DNA from: Straminergon stramineum
Taxonomy: Eukaryota > Streptophyta > Bryopsida > Hypnales > Calliergonaceae
Length of the DNA: 64,000 bases
Direction: 5' to 3'
Assembly: GCA_963920665.1 (NCBI GenBank)
Contig: OY987271.1
Span: 7,195,350 to 7,259,349 of the forward strand
Shown here: piece by piece, positions 37,153 through 47,811 of the stretch
Numbering within the stretch: the stretch's first letter is position 1
Layout of the letters: each line of letters starts with the position of its first letter
Position numbers and translations under genes: made by a program
Notes under the pieces: generated by a model
Seen by the model: the letters and a program-made list of their open reading frames with translations, nothing else
What the model was told of the DNA's origin: nothing
Database searches by the model: none

Positions 37153-37525
37153 CCCGTGAAGGTCTAGGAAGCTCAATTTATGGGTGTAACATGGTGTTTT
37201 TTATGTATTTGAAAATAAAAGGTGCATAAATTGACATATACAATAATGAAAATGTTTGTATTCATGTTGAGTAGGATCTAGTGACACATGGCACTTCCAA
37301 TTGGGATTATTATTGCACCTTCTTCACGTCTCATAATTATATGTGTATGTTATTTTATTTGAGTACAATAAGGTTCAAATGTGAAAATGACATCCAAAGA
37401 AAATATGCTAATCGTTAAATTATCAATTGAAATGTGTGTGTCATGTCATATTGAGAACATAATTTGTCTACTAGAAATCAAATAAGAAGAATATAATTAT
37501 ATAGTTCTCCATAAACCTTTAAAGG
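37153..37525. mobile_element. Possible TTAA-flanked miniature element, 373 bp
   Basis: TTAA (37149-37152) is followed by CCCGTGAAGGTCTAGG. The far end is CCTTTAAAGG followed by TTAA (37526-37529). The ends are less similar than in other copies, so the pairing may be accidental. Confidence 0.4.
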
Positions 37526-37529
37526 TTAA

Positions 37530-38126
37530 AAGTTGAAAAGAGTAAAAGGATTAGTGACTTATGATAGTTAACCACCAAAAGGACATTTCATGTTGCACTT
37601 GGTCAAACTTCATTAATTTTCTATTTTAACCCCTAAAATTCTTTTAAATTCAAAATGCTTTTGGATTGTATTGGTCACTTTAGGTGAAGTTGTCATGACC
37701 TTTGTCACAACGTTTTGATGGATGATGCATTGATAGATGAAATAATTTTTATGATTATGTCATGACCTTCATGTCATGGCCTTTGATGGATAAATGCATT
37801 AATGGATAAACTAATCGATGATGAAATGTGCACCAATGGATAAGCAGAGATTGCCTTGAGATAGATTTCTCCGAATGGTGGATTTGTGTGTTGGAGTTAA
37901 ACAACTCCACTTGGATGACATGGGCACTAGAGTGCTTGGAGATAGATACCTCCAAATGATGGATTTATGTAGTGGAGTTAGACAATGCCACTTGCATGAC
38001 TAGTGCACTGGAATTAGACAATTCCAAGAGGAAGATAAGTGTATTGGAACTTGGAGTTAGACAACTCTAAGTAGAAGATCAAGATGTGGATGAGAAATGA
38101 ATTGGATAAGATATGATTTAGAGAAG
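37530..38126. other. Non-coding flank of the Tc1-like element with a short degenerate tandem repeat
   Basis: Between about 37860 and 38080 the phrase GGAGTTAGACAA(C/T)(T/G)CCA recurs with variations about every 60-90 bases. No gene. Confidence 0.45.
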
Positions 38127-38128
38127 TA

Positions 38129-39063
38129 CAGTGGGGTACCAATCAAAATGTCGTTTTCGAATTCGCAGTGAGAAAAATTTTAGTACTTCCAACTTTGAAA
38201 GCCTCCCGAGAGCTCAAAAATTAGTATTTTACAACGAAATTTTTATCAAAGAATTATCTCTAAGTTAATTATATGTATGAAAAATTTCAAGGCCAAAAGA
38301 TTCACCGAAAAAAAGTTATTCAAAATCTACCAACATTGGTAGCTGTGGAAAGTTTTTCACTGCTGCCAACTTTGACAGCCTCCCAAAGATTGAATTAATT
38401 TTTTTTTGCCATGAAATTCTCGGAACAAAAACCTCTTTATTTTAATAACATATGATAAAAATTTCAAGGCCAAAAGATTAATACAAAAAAAGATATTAAC
38501 AATCTACCAACATGTGTCGTTTTGAGAAACAATTGTGAAAACCGTTTCACTACTTCAACTTTGACACCCTCCCAAGGGCTGAAAAATTGCTTATTTACTA
38601 TGAAATTTTTTCCACAAAGTGATTTCTATGTTAATAACATTTGTGATAAGTTTCAAAGCCAAAAAAGTTATACAAAAAAAAAAATTCAAAATCTACCAAC
38701 ATGAGTAGCTATGAAAAACCATTTCACTACTTCCAACTTTGACACCCTCCTAAGGGCTGCAATTTTACTTATTTACCATGAATTTTTTTGCACAAGATAC
38801 CCTCTATGCTAATAACATGTGTGCCAAATTTTAAGGTCAAAAGATTTACACAAAAAAAATCCACAATCTACCAACATGTGTAGTTGTGGGAAACAATGGG
38901 GGAAACCATTTCATTGCTACTAACTTTGACACCCTCCCAACGGTTGAGAAATTGTCTATTTACCATGAAATTTTTGGCACAACATGCTCTTTATGATAAC
39001 AACATTCATGCCAAATTTCAAGGTCAAAAAATTTATACAAAAAAATATATTTAAAATCTACCA
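38129..39063 (+). repeat. Left inverted-repeat arm of the Tc1-like element
   Basis: Collinear with the reverse complement of 40735-41669. Contains the tandem 175-190 bp units with the recurring phrase CAACTTTGACACCCTCCCAA. Identical 60-residue open frames in the two arms are mirror images, not genes. Confidence 0.9.
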
Positions 39064-39732
39064 ATGTGTGTAGTTGTGAGATACCTTTTATTAAAGACAT
39101 TGAAATTGTTGAAGTATGTCAGACAATCATACTTCTAGATTGAAATTCTCCAGATGATGCAATCGCTAATCCTAAATGCTTCTCAAAAAAATCAAGGATA
39201 GCCAAATTTGGTTGTGTGCACTTGTCACATCTCAAAGACTGCACTTGTTTAAAAATTGGAGACCATACATGCATGAAGAAGCTTTTTCCTCTTAATAAGA
39301 ATGCTTGCATTTACAATAGAGCATTATAGGAGGTGGGATGTGGGATGTGGGATGATGAGAGAAGCAAGTGATGGGTGATTATTTTCTAAGCACAGGATTG
39401 AAACTTTGTGAACATGAGTGATTGAATGCATGAAAGATGAGTTAACTGAGTAAGTCTAGGCTATGTGATAACTAAGTGGATGAAGCATGGGATGAGTGTC
39501 TGAGGATATATGGAGGTATGTGAGATTTTCTTTAAGAGGGAGTGAGGTTATAATTTACATGTGGTGATTGGTGAGGTCTAGTGAATGAGTGAAGGTTGTG
39601 AGGTAGGATGATGGTGAGTAATTGAAGGTATGTGAGATTTTTTTCTGATGACTGAGTGAGGTTATATAAGTGCTCAGTGAGTGAGGCTAGATCATGGTGA
39701 TTAAGTGAAGGCTAGATCATGGTCACTGAGTG

Positions 39733-40740
39733 ATGGCTATTTCAGATGAAACTTGTGCTCACATAGTAGGTTTCAGTGAGGCAAGGAAGACAGGAGTTGA
39801 CATTGCAGCTATTGTTGGAGTCCATGCTAGAATAGTTCAGAGGGTAGCGAAGAAATTTCGAGAAGATGGAACCTATAAGTGCAAACCTTGTGGTAGAAGT
39901 CATGCTAAAAAGCTTAGTGATAGAGATGTCCGTGCTATTATACGTGTCTCAAAAACTCATCATTGCTTGACACTCTCTGAGATCACTAATATATGTTCTA
40001 CTCAAGTGTCTAGATCGACTATTCGAAAGGCCTTACATGAGAGTGGCATTTTCAGTCGAATTGCTGTTAAAAAACCTTTTTTGACACATCGTCACATGTC
40101 TCAACGATTGGCATTTGCTCAAAAGTATTGTGGGTGGACTGTAAAAGAATGGGAGAGAGTTGTTTGGATAGATGAGTCTACCTTTGAAGTTGGAAAAAAT
40201 TCTAGACAAGTTCATGTTTGGAGAAATGCATATGAGCACTATTCATCAAGTTGTATAGTTCCAACTTTTAAGAGTGGGAGAACTTCTTTGGTGATTTGGG
40301 GTGCATTTGCTGGAGGGCAAAAGTCACAACTTGTTTTTATGCCCAAAGATAGACGTTCTGCTAAGGATTTTGTTGAAGCGGTCTACAATGTCGAGTTGCT
40401 TCATTTTATGAGTAGAGTGCCACAGGGATTGCTCATGGAAGATGGCGCACCTGGCCATTGTAGCAAAGTATGTGAAGAATGGAGACAAACACACCTTTCG
40501 GAGAAGCTCGCTTGGCCTACAAATTCTCCCAATCTCAATCCAATTGAGAACCTTTGGAAGATTTTGAAAGATGCTATGCAACATGGCCCAATATGTCCAA
40601 AAAATTTAGATGACTTGAAGGTAGTTATTGAAAGAGAGTGGAGGTTAATCAATGGTACAAAGCTCCTTCAACTATGTCATTCTATACCCTCTAGGTTTCA
40701 AGCAGTGATTGAGGCAAATGGAGGACATACATGTTGGTAG
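39733..40740 (+). CDS. Tc1-like transposase, DD34E, intact
   Basis: 335 residues in one exon starting at the ATG at 39733. Residues 1-110 form the paired helix-turn-helix DNA-binding region (VDIAAIVGVHARIVQRVAKK; TLSEITNICSTQVSRSTIRK). The DDE catalytic domain follows: first Asp at 147 (VVWIDESTFEV), second Asp at 237 (LLMEDGAPGH), Glu at 272 (SPNLNPIENLW), with 34 residues between the last two. This is the Tc1 signature; the well-known plant mariner-like elements are DD39D. It would cut and paste the flanking element at TA sites. The stop codon lies within the inner end of the right inverted repeat, so the last codons are shared with the terminus. No frameshift or stop was seen. Similar transposases are common in fungi and animals, which raises the possibility of horizontal transfer. 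Confidence 0.95.
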   Translation: MAISDETCAHIVGFSEARKTGVDIAAIVGVHARIVQRVAKKFREDGTYKCKPCGRSHAKKLSDRDVRAIIRVSKTHHCLTLSEITNICSTQVSRSTIRKALHESGIFSRIAVKKPFLTHRHMSQRLAFAQKYCGWTVKEWERVVWIDESTFEVGKNSRQVHVWRNAYEHYSSSCIVPTFKSGRTSLVIWGAFAGGQKSQLVFMPKDRRSAKDFVEAVYNVELLHFMSRVPQGLLMEDGAPGHCSKVCEEWRQTHLSEKLAWPTNSPNLNPIENLWKILKDAMQHGPICPKNLDDLKVVIEREWRLINGTKLLQLCHSIPSRFQAVIEANGGHTCW

Positions 40741-41669
40741 ATTTTAAATATATTTTTTTGTATAAATTTTTTGACCTTGAAATTTGGCATGAATGTTGTT
40801 ATCATAAAGAGCATGTTGTGCCAAAAATTTCATGGTAAATAGACAATTTCTCAACCGTTGGGAGGGTGTCAAAGTTAGTAGCAATGAAATGGTTTCCCCC
40901 ATTGTTTCCCACAACTACACATGTTGGTAGATTGTGGATTTTTTTTGTGTAAATCTTTTGACCTTAAAATTTGGCACACATGTTATTAGCATAGAGGGTA
41001 TCTTGTGCAAAAAAATTCATGGTAAATAAGTAAAATTGCAGCCCTTAGGAGGGTGTCAAAGTTGGAAGTAGTGAAATGGTTTTTCATAGCTACTCATGTT
41101 GGTAGATTTTGAATTTTTTTTTTTGTATAACTTTTTTGGCTTTGAAACTTATCACAAATGTTATTAACATAGAAATCACTTTGTGGAAAAAATTTCATAG
41201 TAAATAAGCAATTTTTCAGCCCTTGGGAGGGTGTCAAAGTTGAAGTAGTGAAACGGTTTTCACAATTGTTTCTCAAAACGACACATGTTGGTAGATTGTT
41301 AATATCTTTTTTTGTATTAATCTTTTGGCCTTGAAATTTTTATCATATGTTATTAAAATAAAGAGGTTTTTGTTCCGAGAATTTCATGGCAAAAAAAAAT
41401 TAATTCAATCTTTGGGAGGCTGTCAAAGTTGGCAGCAGTGAAAAACTTTCCACAGCTACCAATGTTGGTAGATTTTGAATAACTTTTTTTCGGTGAATCT
41501 TTTGGCCTTGAAATTTTTCATACATATAATTAACTTAGAGATAATTCTTTGATAAAAATTTCGTTGTAAAATACTAATTTTTGAGCTCTCGGGAGGCTTT
41601 CAAAGTTGGCAGTACTAAAATTTTTCTCACTGCGAATTCGAAAACGACATTTTGATTGGTACCCCACTG
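40735..41669 (-). repeat. Right inverted-repeat arm of the Tc1-like element
   Basis: Reverse complement of the left arm with the same length. Its inner end (GTTGGTAGATTTTAAAT) overlaps the last codons and stop of the transposase. Confidence 0.9.
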
Positions 41670-41671
41670 TA

Positions 41672-44600
41672 CAACTAAGACTTTTACTTTAGTGGATGGT
41701 TCTAGATAGAACCAAGGATAGAAAGCTAAAGATTGAAAAGAAGTCTTCATCTATTTTAAAGACTACCGTAAGTTTGGGGCAGAGTCAGCACATTGTTGCC
41801 GAATAATTAATTAAGGTTCCCAAAGTAGGCTCGGCAAATTAGGATTCAATTTTTAGAAATTCATCATTATATTCCAAAGATTTCAATGCTTTGAGCATTC
41901 TATTCCCAAAGCCTTTCCCATTACCCCTTGCATGTAGATGGAAAGACAACTTGCTTATACAAGTAGGGTGGTAGGAGGTGAAACAACCCATGTGGGATAT
42001 GTCAATTATGATTAGTAGGAGCTCTATCACCCATAGTTAAGCTCTTTTCTTTAAATTGTCCCATATCCTTTGAGGATTCGTGATGAACAATGCATTTCAT
42101 TATAAAAGTGAACCTCTCTACCCTTACGACTTTTAGCAATGACAAAATATGTCCTTACATTGCCATCGCAAACATTTTGAATGGTAGATGGTGATTGGAC
42201 TTCATTTTTTGTTTGTTTGTCTAATACGAGACATTTTCTTCATTTACAACAATTTGGTCAGTAAATTCTTTCTAAATTCGGCAATTTCTCTCTTTTCTTT
42301 TCTTTTTTTTCCGACTTTCATAAAAAATAATTATTTTCCGCCAACCTAACCCAAAGGTACGGTAATAGTCTTTATTGATAGTCTCTAGTATATAAGATGG
42401 AGCTTGAGGGTGAGGAGGCTCTCTTTAAAGATTGATCTCTCTCTATGGTTGGGTGGTTTGAGCTCTTTGTAGAAGTACTCATGTTAATAAGTATATTTTG
42501 TTTGTTTTAAGAGTTCTTTTGTAATTTGAAGTTACAAGCCATGGGAGATTTGTAACAAAAGTAGTAAAAGTGTGTTTTTTGCACGCATAAATCTCACTCA
42601 TGCAATACATTGAAGACCTAAATGTTTATATGTCATAACAACACAAGTCAAAAATGAAATCCTACAATTAGAAGTTCTTCAATATGTATAATATTTTATT
42701 TATAACTCTTTTTGTCCAAGGTGTTGGTTTAGAAAATTTTGAAAGTATTTTTTTTTTCATTTTTGGGTCAATAAACCTTAGGGGTTAAAACACTCATTTC
42801 AAAATTTATCGTCATTTTCATAATTAAAAACATTCAAAAAGAAATTTGTATGATTTAAAAAAATATATCTTTGTAAATATCATGGAAATTACAGAATGCT
42901 TCAAATAGTATAAAAATTTCAAAAAAATTGGAGATCACAATGATAAACATCATAGTGTAATTAGTATATTCTTTGAGCTCTCATCAAGATTTCCATAGAA
43001 AAAGTTCAAAAGTGTTGAATTTTAAGATGCTTTCAAGATGCTACATTTGTGTCCCAAAGATTACAATTTCAATAATTTTGAATGAAATTATTATAAACTA
43101 TGATATAGATTATTGGAGCTAAATTTTTTTTAATTATGATTTAAACAATTTAAAATCAAGAACTATTGGAAAATTTAGGTTTGAATTTCAAAATATCCTT
43201 TAGGCTTGCAAAGTTCTTTGAGTAATTTTTTTATTTTTAAACAAGGAAGAACTTAATGCAAATACTAGGATAATTTTCTATAAATTTTATAGTATGCACA
43301 CACTAAGATAATGTGTTGTGGATTTAGATAGACTAAAGAACCTTCAATGAAGTGTTTGTTTGTCCCTTCACAATTGCCATCTTTCATGACATATAATCAC
43401 TATGACATTCTTTTGCAATTTCAATGAGGCACACCTTCTATTTAGAAATAAGTGTCCAAATGAACCTCATGTTCTTAGAAGATGTCTTGAGTACTTTCTA
43501 TAGAAACATTATTGCGTCCAACACATACAATATTCTTCATCGATTTTTATTATATAATTTGGCCCTTCTAAATTTATGTTTTCCATAATATAATCAATGA
43601 AATTTGTGTCAAATATTTTCAACAACAATGTAGATATTTACTTTTGGATGAAGGAAGTATTTCTATTTTTGTTTTTCACAAGCAAAAATGAATTAAAGTG
43701 TGATTGATTGAAATTGCATAAGAATACATGTTGATGATGCATCATTAAATTAGCAATTGTAAAGGACAAATAGATATTGCTTGAAGGGACAAGTAAGTCA
43801 TTATGATACTATTGTCACTTTGTAAAAGTATTCTTCATGTTATTGCAACGAGTAATGATTATTTACAAAAATTTATACAATAAGTATATTGAAATACTTA
43901 AAGTGGCTAGTATAGGCTCCTATATTTTTTCAATAATATGGTCGTGTCATTGAAACTAGTTGACACATGGCCAAATGTTTGGAAATGAATACTCAAATGA
44001 TTGAAGATTTTGTTGATAAATGAAATTGTTGTCCAAATTTGTTCTATATAAAAATACTTTTTATATTCTAGTATATTTATGTTAATTAAAAAATCTAGAT
44101 GGGGAAGTTTAACTACAAGGATAAAATAATCAAATCAAATTTAAAACTCTAAGAATATTTTTTAGTTAAATTAGATAAATTTTTCTTTTGTAGTTAGAAA
44201 ATAATAGGGTCACCGAATAAATTGTAAGAGAATTGGTTGGTTATAAGTTAAGCATGAAAGTTCCAAAAAATATCTCAAGTTCATTTTTCTACTACTATTT
44301 TTAGATGCCTTGTCTACTAGTGCTATGAATGTAAAATCCCATGAAAAAAACAAAAATGATACAATGAAATTTTGCAAATTTATAGGATGGTTATAGGATT
44401 CTTCAAAAATATTTAAAATCATGGAATATAAATAATTTTAATATATCAAATATGTCATTTATTTTCTTAAAATACGAAGATCAAAATGTGTATTTTCTTG
44501 AAATTTTCATTTACTTATTTTTTCCATAAATTTTTAATTTAATTGGTCTAAATAAAATATTTTTATTTTAAAAATTAATTTTCACATTCTATTTTTATTT

Positions 44601-45580
44601 TTTTTTCAAAAGTTCATAGCATTATCTTCAAATGCATCAAAACCAATAGGTGTTCTTACAATTGTCTACTTTAATTGTGCAAAACTAGTGCAAATTTAGC
44701 CTTTCGTATACCTTCAATGCTTGATGGGAACTCTTATACGATAGAGTACAATTGTCTAGCTTTCAACAAATGTACAAAAGTTGTAGCTGATCATATTTGT
44801 TAAAGTTTTTTAAAAACTTCTAATTTTGTACTAAATGGTGAGAGTGCAAAGAATACTATAAACGTCTAGAAAAAATCATAATAAAATAGAATAAATTGTC
44901 AAACCTCTAAAAACAAAGAATTATTGAATTTTCAGAAACTTAGGCTTAATAAATTTTCCAATGTTTACAAAAGTTACATACAAAAAAGGAATACTAGAAT
45001 ATGTCAAAAAAATAAACAATTGGATATTTTTATTATTAGAAAATAACAATTAAACTAATTGAATTAATCCAACTTTGAAGAAATCATAAACCCAGTTACA
45101 TCCCTATTTAAAAATTTCCAACATTTTAGTCTATGAAACATCGAGCAAGTATGGATAGGAATACAATTGAATTGAAGGTCCATAATGCATACCTTATTTT
45201 GAAAAATACAATTAGAACTTTTGAAAAAATAATTTAGATGAGAAATGCTAAATTTTTTGTAGGAAATGTGAGCAACATTGTAGAAATGCAAACCCAAAGC
45301 CAAGTTCTCCACCAACATTGGGAATATTTGTTGAGTTTTACCAACTATTTTCCTTTAATCCCTCAAAGACTAAAAGAACACAATGTGTCTTCTTCAAATT
45401 TTCAATGCAAATTCTTTGTAGGGTGAAACAAATCTCAATATTTTGTAAACCAAGATCTTGTAGAGTAACAAGTTGACCCACTTGTTTCATTTTTTGATTT
45501 TCAAAATTTCAATGTGAGAAGTGTTTAAAATTTTATTTTGGAAATGTAGTCTCTTAGGAAAAGGGAGAAAATATAACATT
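41672..45580. other. AT-rich gene-poor interval
   Basis: No exon or RNA gene recognised over 3.9 kb. A single TTAA-family end (CTTAGGGGTTAAAA) is near 42780. Open frames are short and AT-driven. Confidence 0.45.
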
Positions 45581-47347
45581 AGAGTTTTGGGGGGTCTGGA
45601 GGGCCGGTTTAGGCCTGTTCTCGGCGCTATTCCCCCCGTAGTTTGGGAACGGCTGTTGTCAGATTTTTTTTTTTTTTTTTTCTAGACTTCTTCTTCAAGC
45701 TGATTCTCAAGATTATTGCTTGATATACTATCCAATACATCAACACATAACCTTGCTTATTTGTTGATTTATAATTAACACACTTATTCTGGCTTAGAAG
45801 AAGTGTATTAGCATATTTGGTCTCTGACATATTTTAAACTTTCCCACAAACTAGTGCAGATAATTTCCTATTAGCTAGTTTATGTATAATTGTTAAGCAT
45901 AATGCTGAATTTACCATTGAATTATTTTGAACATATTACCTCTTATGGTATTTAATAGGCCATTATTCATCTGTCATCCCCAAAAATTTACCAACTGGGA
46001 CATTTATACACTTATTGTGTAGTGGCTGATTAACTACCTCTAAGTGTCTGTTAATTAGCCACCAAAATGCTTGCACAAATGATACCATCACATTTCAACC
46101 ATATCACATATGGCTTGATTAAAATGGACACAAGTTTAATTAGTTGTTTTGGTGGCCAATTACTCAAAGTTACCTTACGCAACGTGTAATTAAGCTCCAT
46201 TAACAAATGAACCATCTACCACATGGTCTTGATATGTATGAGCCTATGAAAGTTGGTCCCTATCTCCCTTTGATTGTTGATTTCACTCTAAGGCTGATTT
46301 AGTACTCGCTTATTCTCTACTTGTCCAAACCAGCTTAGCCAAAACTTTTTGTTGAGGGTGTCTGCTACTGGATTTTCTCAGTTGAAGTACAAGTCTCTAG
46401 TCTCTTGTTGAGTGAGTGTTTACCTTACTCTGGCCTTAAGTTTGTATTGGGAAAAAAAGAATTACAAATATGGCTACTATACAAGCGTCATCAAGTAGCC
46501 AGGTTTTCTAAGCTGGGTGTTGATTCTATTATTGGATTGTTTGTGAGCATTTGAATTCTCTACGTTTTTCTTTGTGATTTTCTTGTGATAACTATAGCAT
46601 GTGATTCTGGACTGAAGACACCTCGTGTATCCTCACTAACTCACTTTTGTGGTGTGTTTTTGGGACGGGCACAGGTGAGATCCAAATCCTTTCGAAGATG
46701 CTGAGAAGTTTCATATTGGAATTCTACCCTATGCTCCTACTTGTCTACAAAAAGAAAAATAGATTGTGTATAGTGTTTATATTTTTGTAGCCAAAAACTA
46801 CCTGTTACATTGAAAGGCACTGCTTGGAGTCTCTATCATTGTTATGAGCAATATTTATTGCTCTACTATCCACATATGTTTCTCCATGAGAGCATATCTA
46901 TTCTTTCTACTCTTTATTATTTTTTCATACATAAGTGATGGTTTATTTCCTTACACTATTTTTTTTCACATAGTAGTGAGGGAACATTGAGTATGTATTG
47001 TGGTCACCACAATATAAAGGTTTGGGGATTAAAATGCCTTTTAAACCATATGGATGGGTTATTAATACTTTGGTTCTATTGAAAAAATACTACACATGTT
47101 TAGGTAATTTTAGTGCAATAGCTTAGACAAGTGCGGATCAATGCTCTTGATAAGAGATGTTTCAGACAAAGGCTTTTTTTAATTTTAAAATGTAAGAGAA
47201 AGTTGAAAAAAAAATTCAAATTTTTATTTAAAAAAAAGAAAAAGTGACATGGCAATTGCTGTGCCACGTCAGGCAACTGCTGTGGGGCAGATCCCAGGGT
47301 CTGGGAACCTAGGGGAACACACAACCCTCCAGACCCCCCCAAACTCT
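45581..47347. mobile_element. Non-autonomous DNA element with 23-bp terminal inverted repeats, 1.77 kb
   Basis: The left end AGAGTTTTGGGGGGTCTGG (45581 on, 23 bp in all, to 45603) is complementary to the right end at 47325-47347 with one mismatch. Subterminal GC-rich stretches (45604-45660 and 47250-47324) share GTTCCC/TGGGAAC words. The inside is AT-rich, includes a T run at 45664-45684, and has no transposase. No convincing target duplication was seen (ATT on the left, ACT on the right). Superfamily undetermined. Confidence 0.65.
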
Positions 47348-47377
47348 ACTAATGCATTAGAAAAATATAAACCCTCT

Positions 47378-47811
47378 AAGGTAGACAAGCCTATTACCAC
47401 CCTGATTTGCAATCTGACTATGTTGGGACCATTTCCAAAGAGGTCAAATATTTTTCATAGATGTGTGCTTGTTTCATGAGTCGAATCCAAGTGGAATTAT
47501 AATTTTCTGATGAAAATTGTAATGTCTATGAATTTCTGAAGTGGTCTGCCCTGAAATGACAAAACCGTTTGTAGACTAGAGTCATAAATGTCCTAGAAAC
47601 AACCTAGAATTGCCATTTCATATATCTATTAGCATTTGGAAATTGACCAATAAAGGAGTGACACGATACCCTAAATGACATTAATTCTCTGATTTTGTCA
47701 GAATCTGGAGCAGATTTGACTAATTTCTGGACAGATTTAGATGCTTAAATGGACGAAATTGGGGCCAATTATAGAGTGACGGAATTAGGATGTAGACAGA
47801 ATTGGGCAGGT
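47378..47811 (+). repeat. Dispersed repeat, copy 2 (partner at 19548-19960)
   Basis: Begins just after the inverted-repeat element with CTATTACCACCCTGATTTGC and follows the first copy block by block to GAATTGGG(C). Similarity is interrupted by small indels, so both copies are old. Confidence 0.7.

Larger units (their letters stand above)
38129..41669 (+). mobile_element. Complete Tc1-like (DD34E) DNA transposon with very long inverted repeats
   Basis: The element is flanked by TA at 38127-38128 and 41670-41671, the Tc1/mariner target duplication. It starts CAGTGGGGTACCAATC and ends with the complement GATTGGTACCCCACTG. The inverted repeats span 38129 to about 39063 and about 40735 to 41669, about 935 bp each, collinear and almost identical (one mismatch seen at 38188), which points to a recent insertion. 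Each arm consists of about five tandem units of 175-190 bp marked by ATCTACCAA at about 38325, 38502, 38691, 38866 and 39056. The middle holds a promoter-like stretch with TGGGATG repeats (39330-39360) and one uninterrupted transposase. The copy looks autonomous. Confidence 0.93.

Noticed and set aside
38522..38704. Identical 60-residue open frames in both arms of the Tc1-like element (also 41094-41276)
   Set aside because: Mirror images produced by the inverted repeat; AT-rich, no motif.
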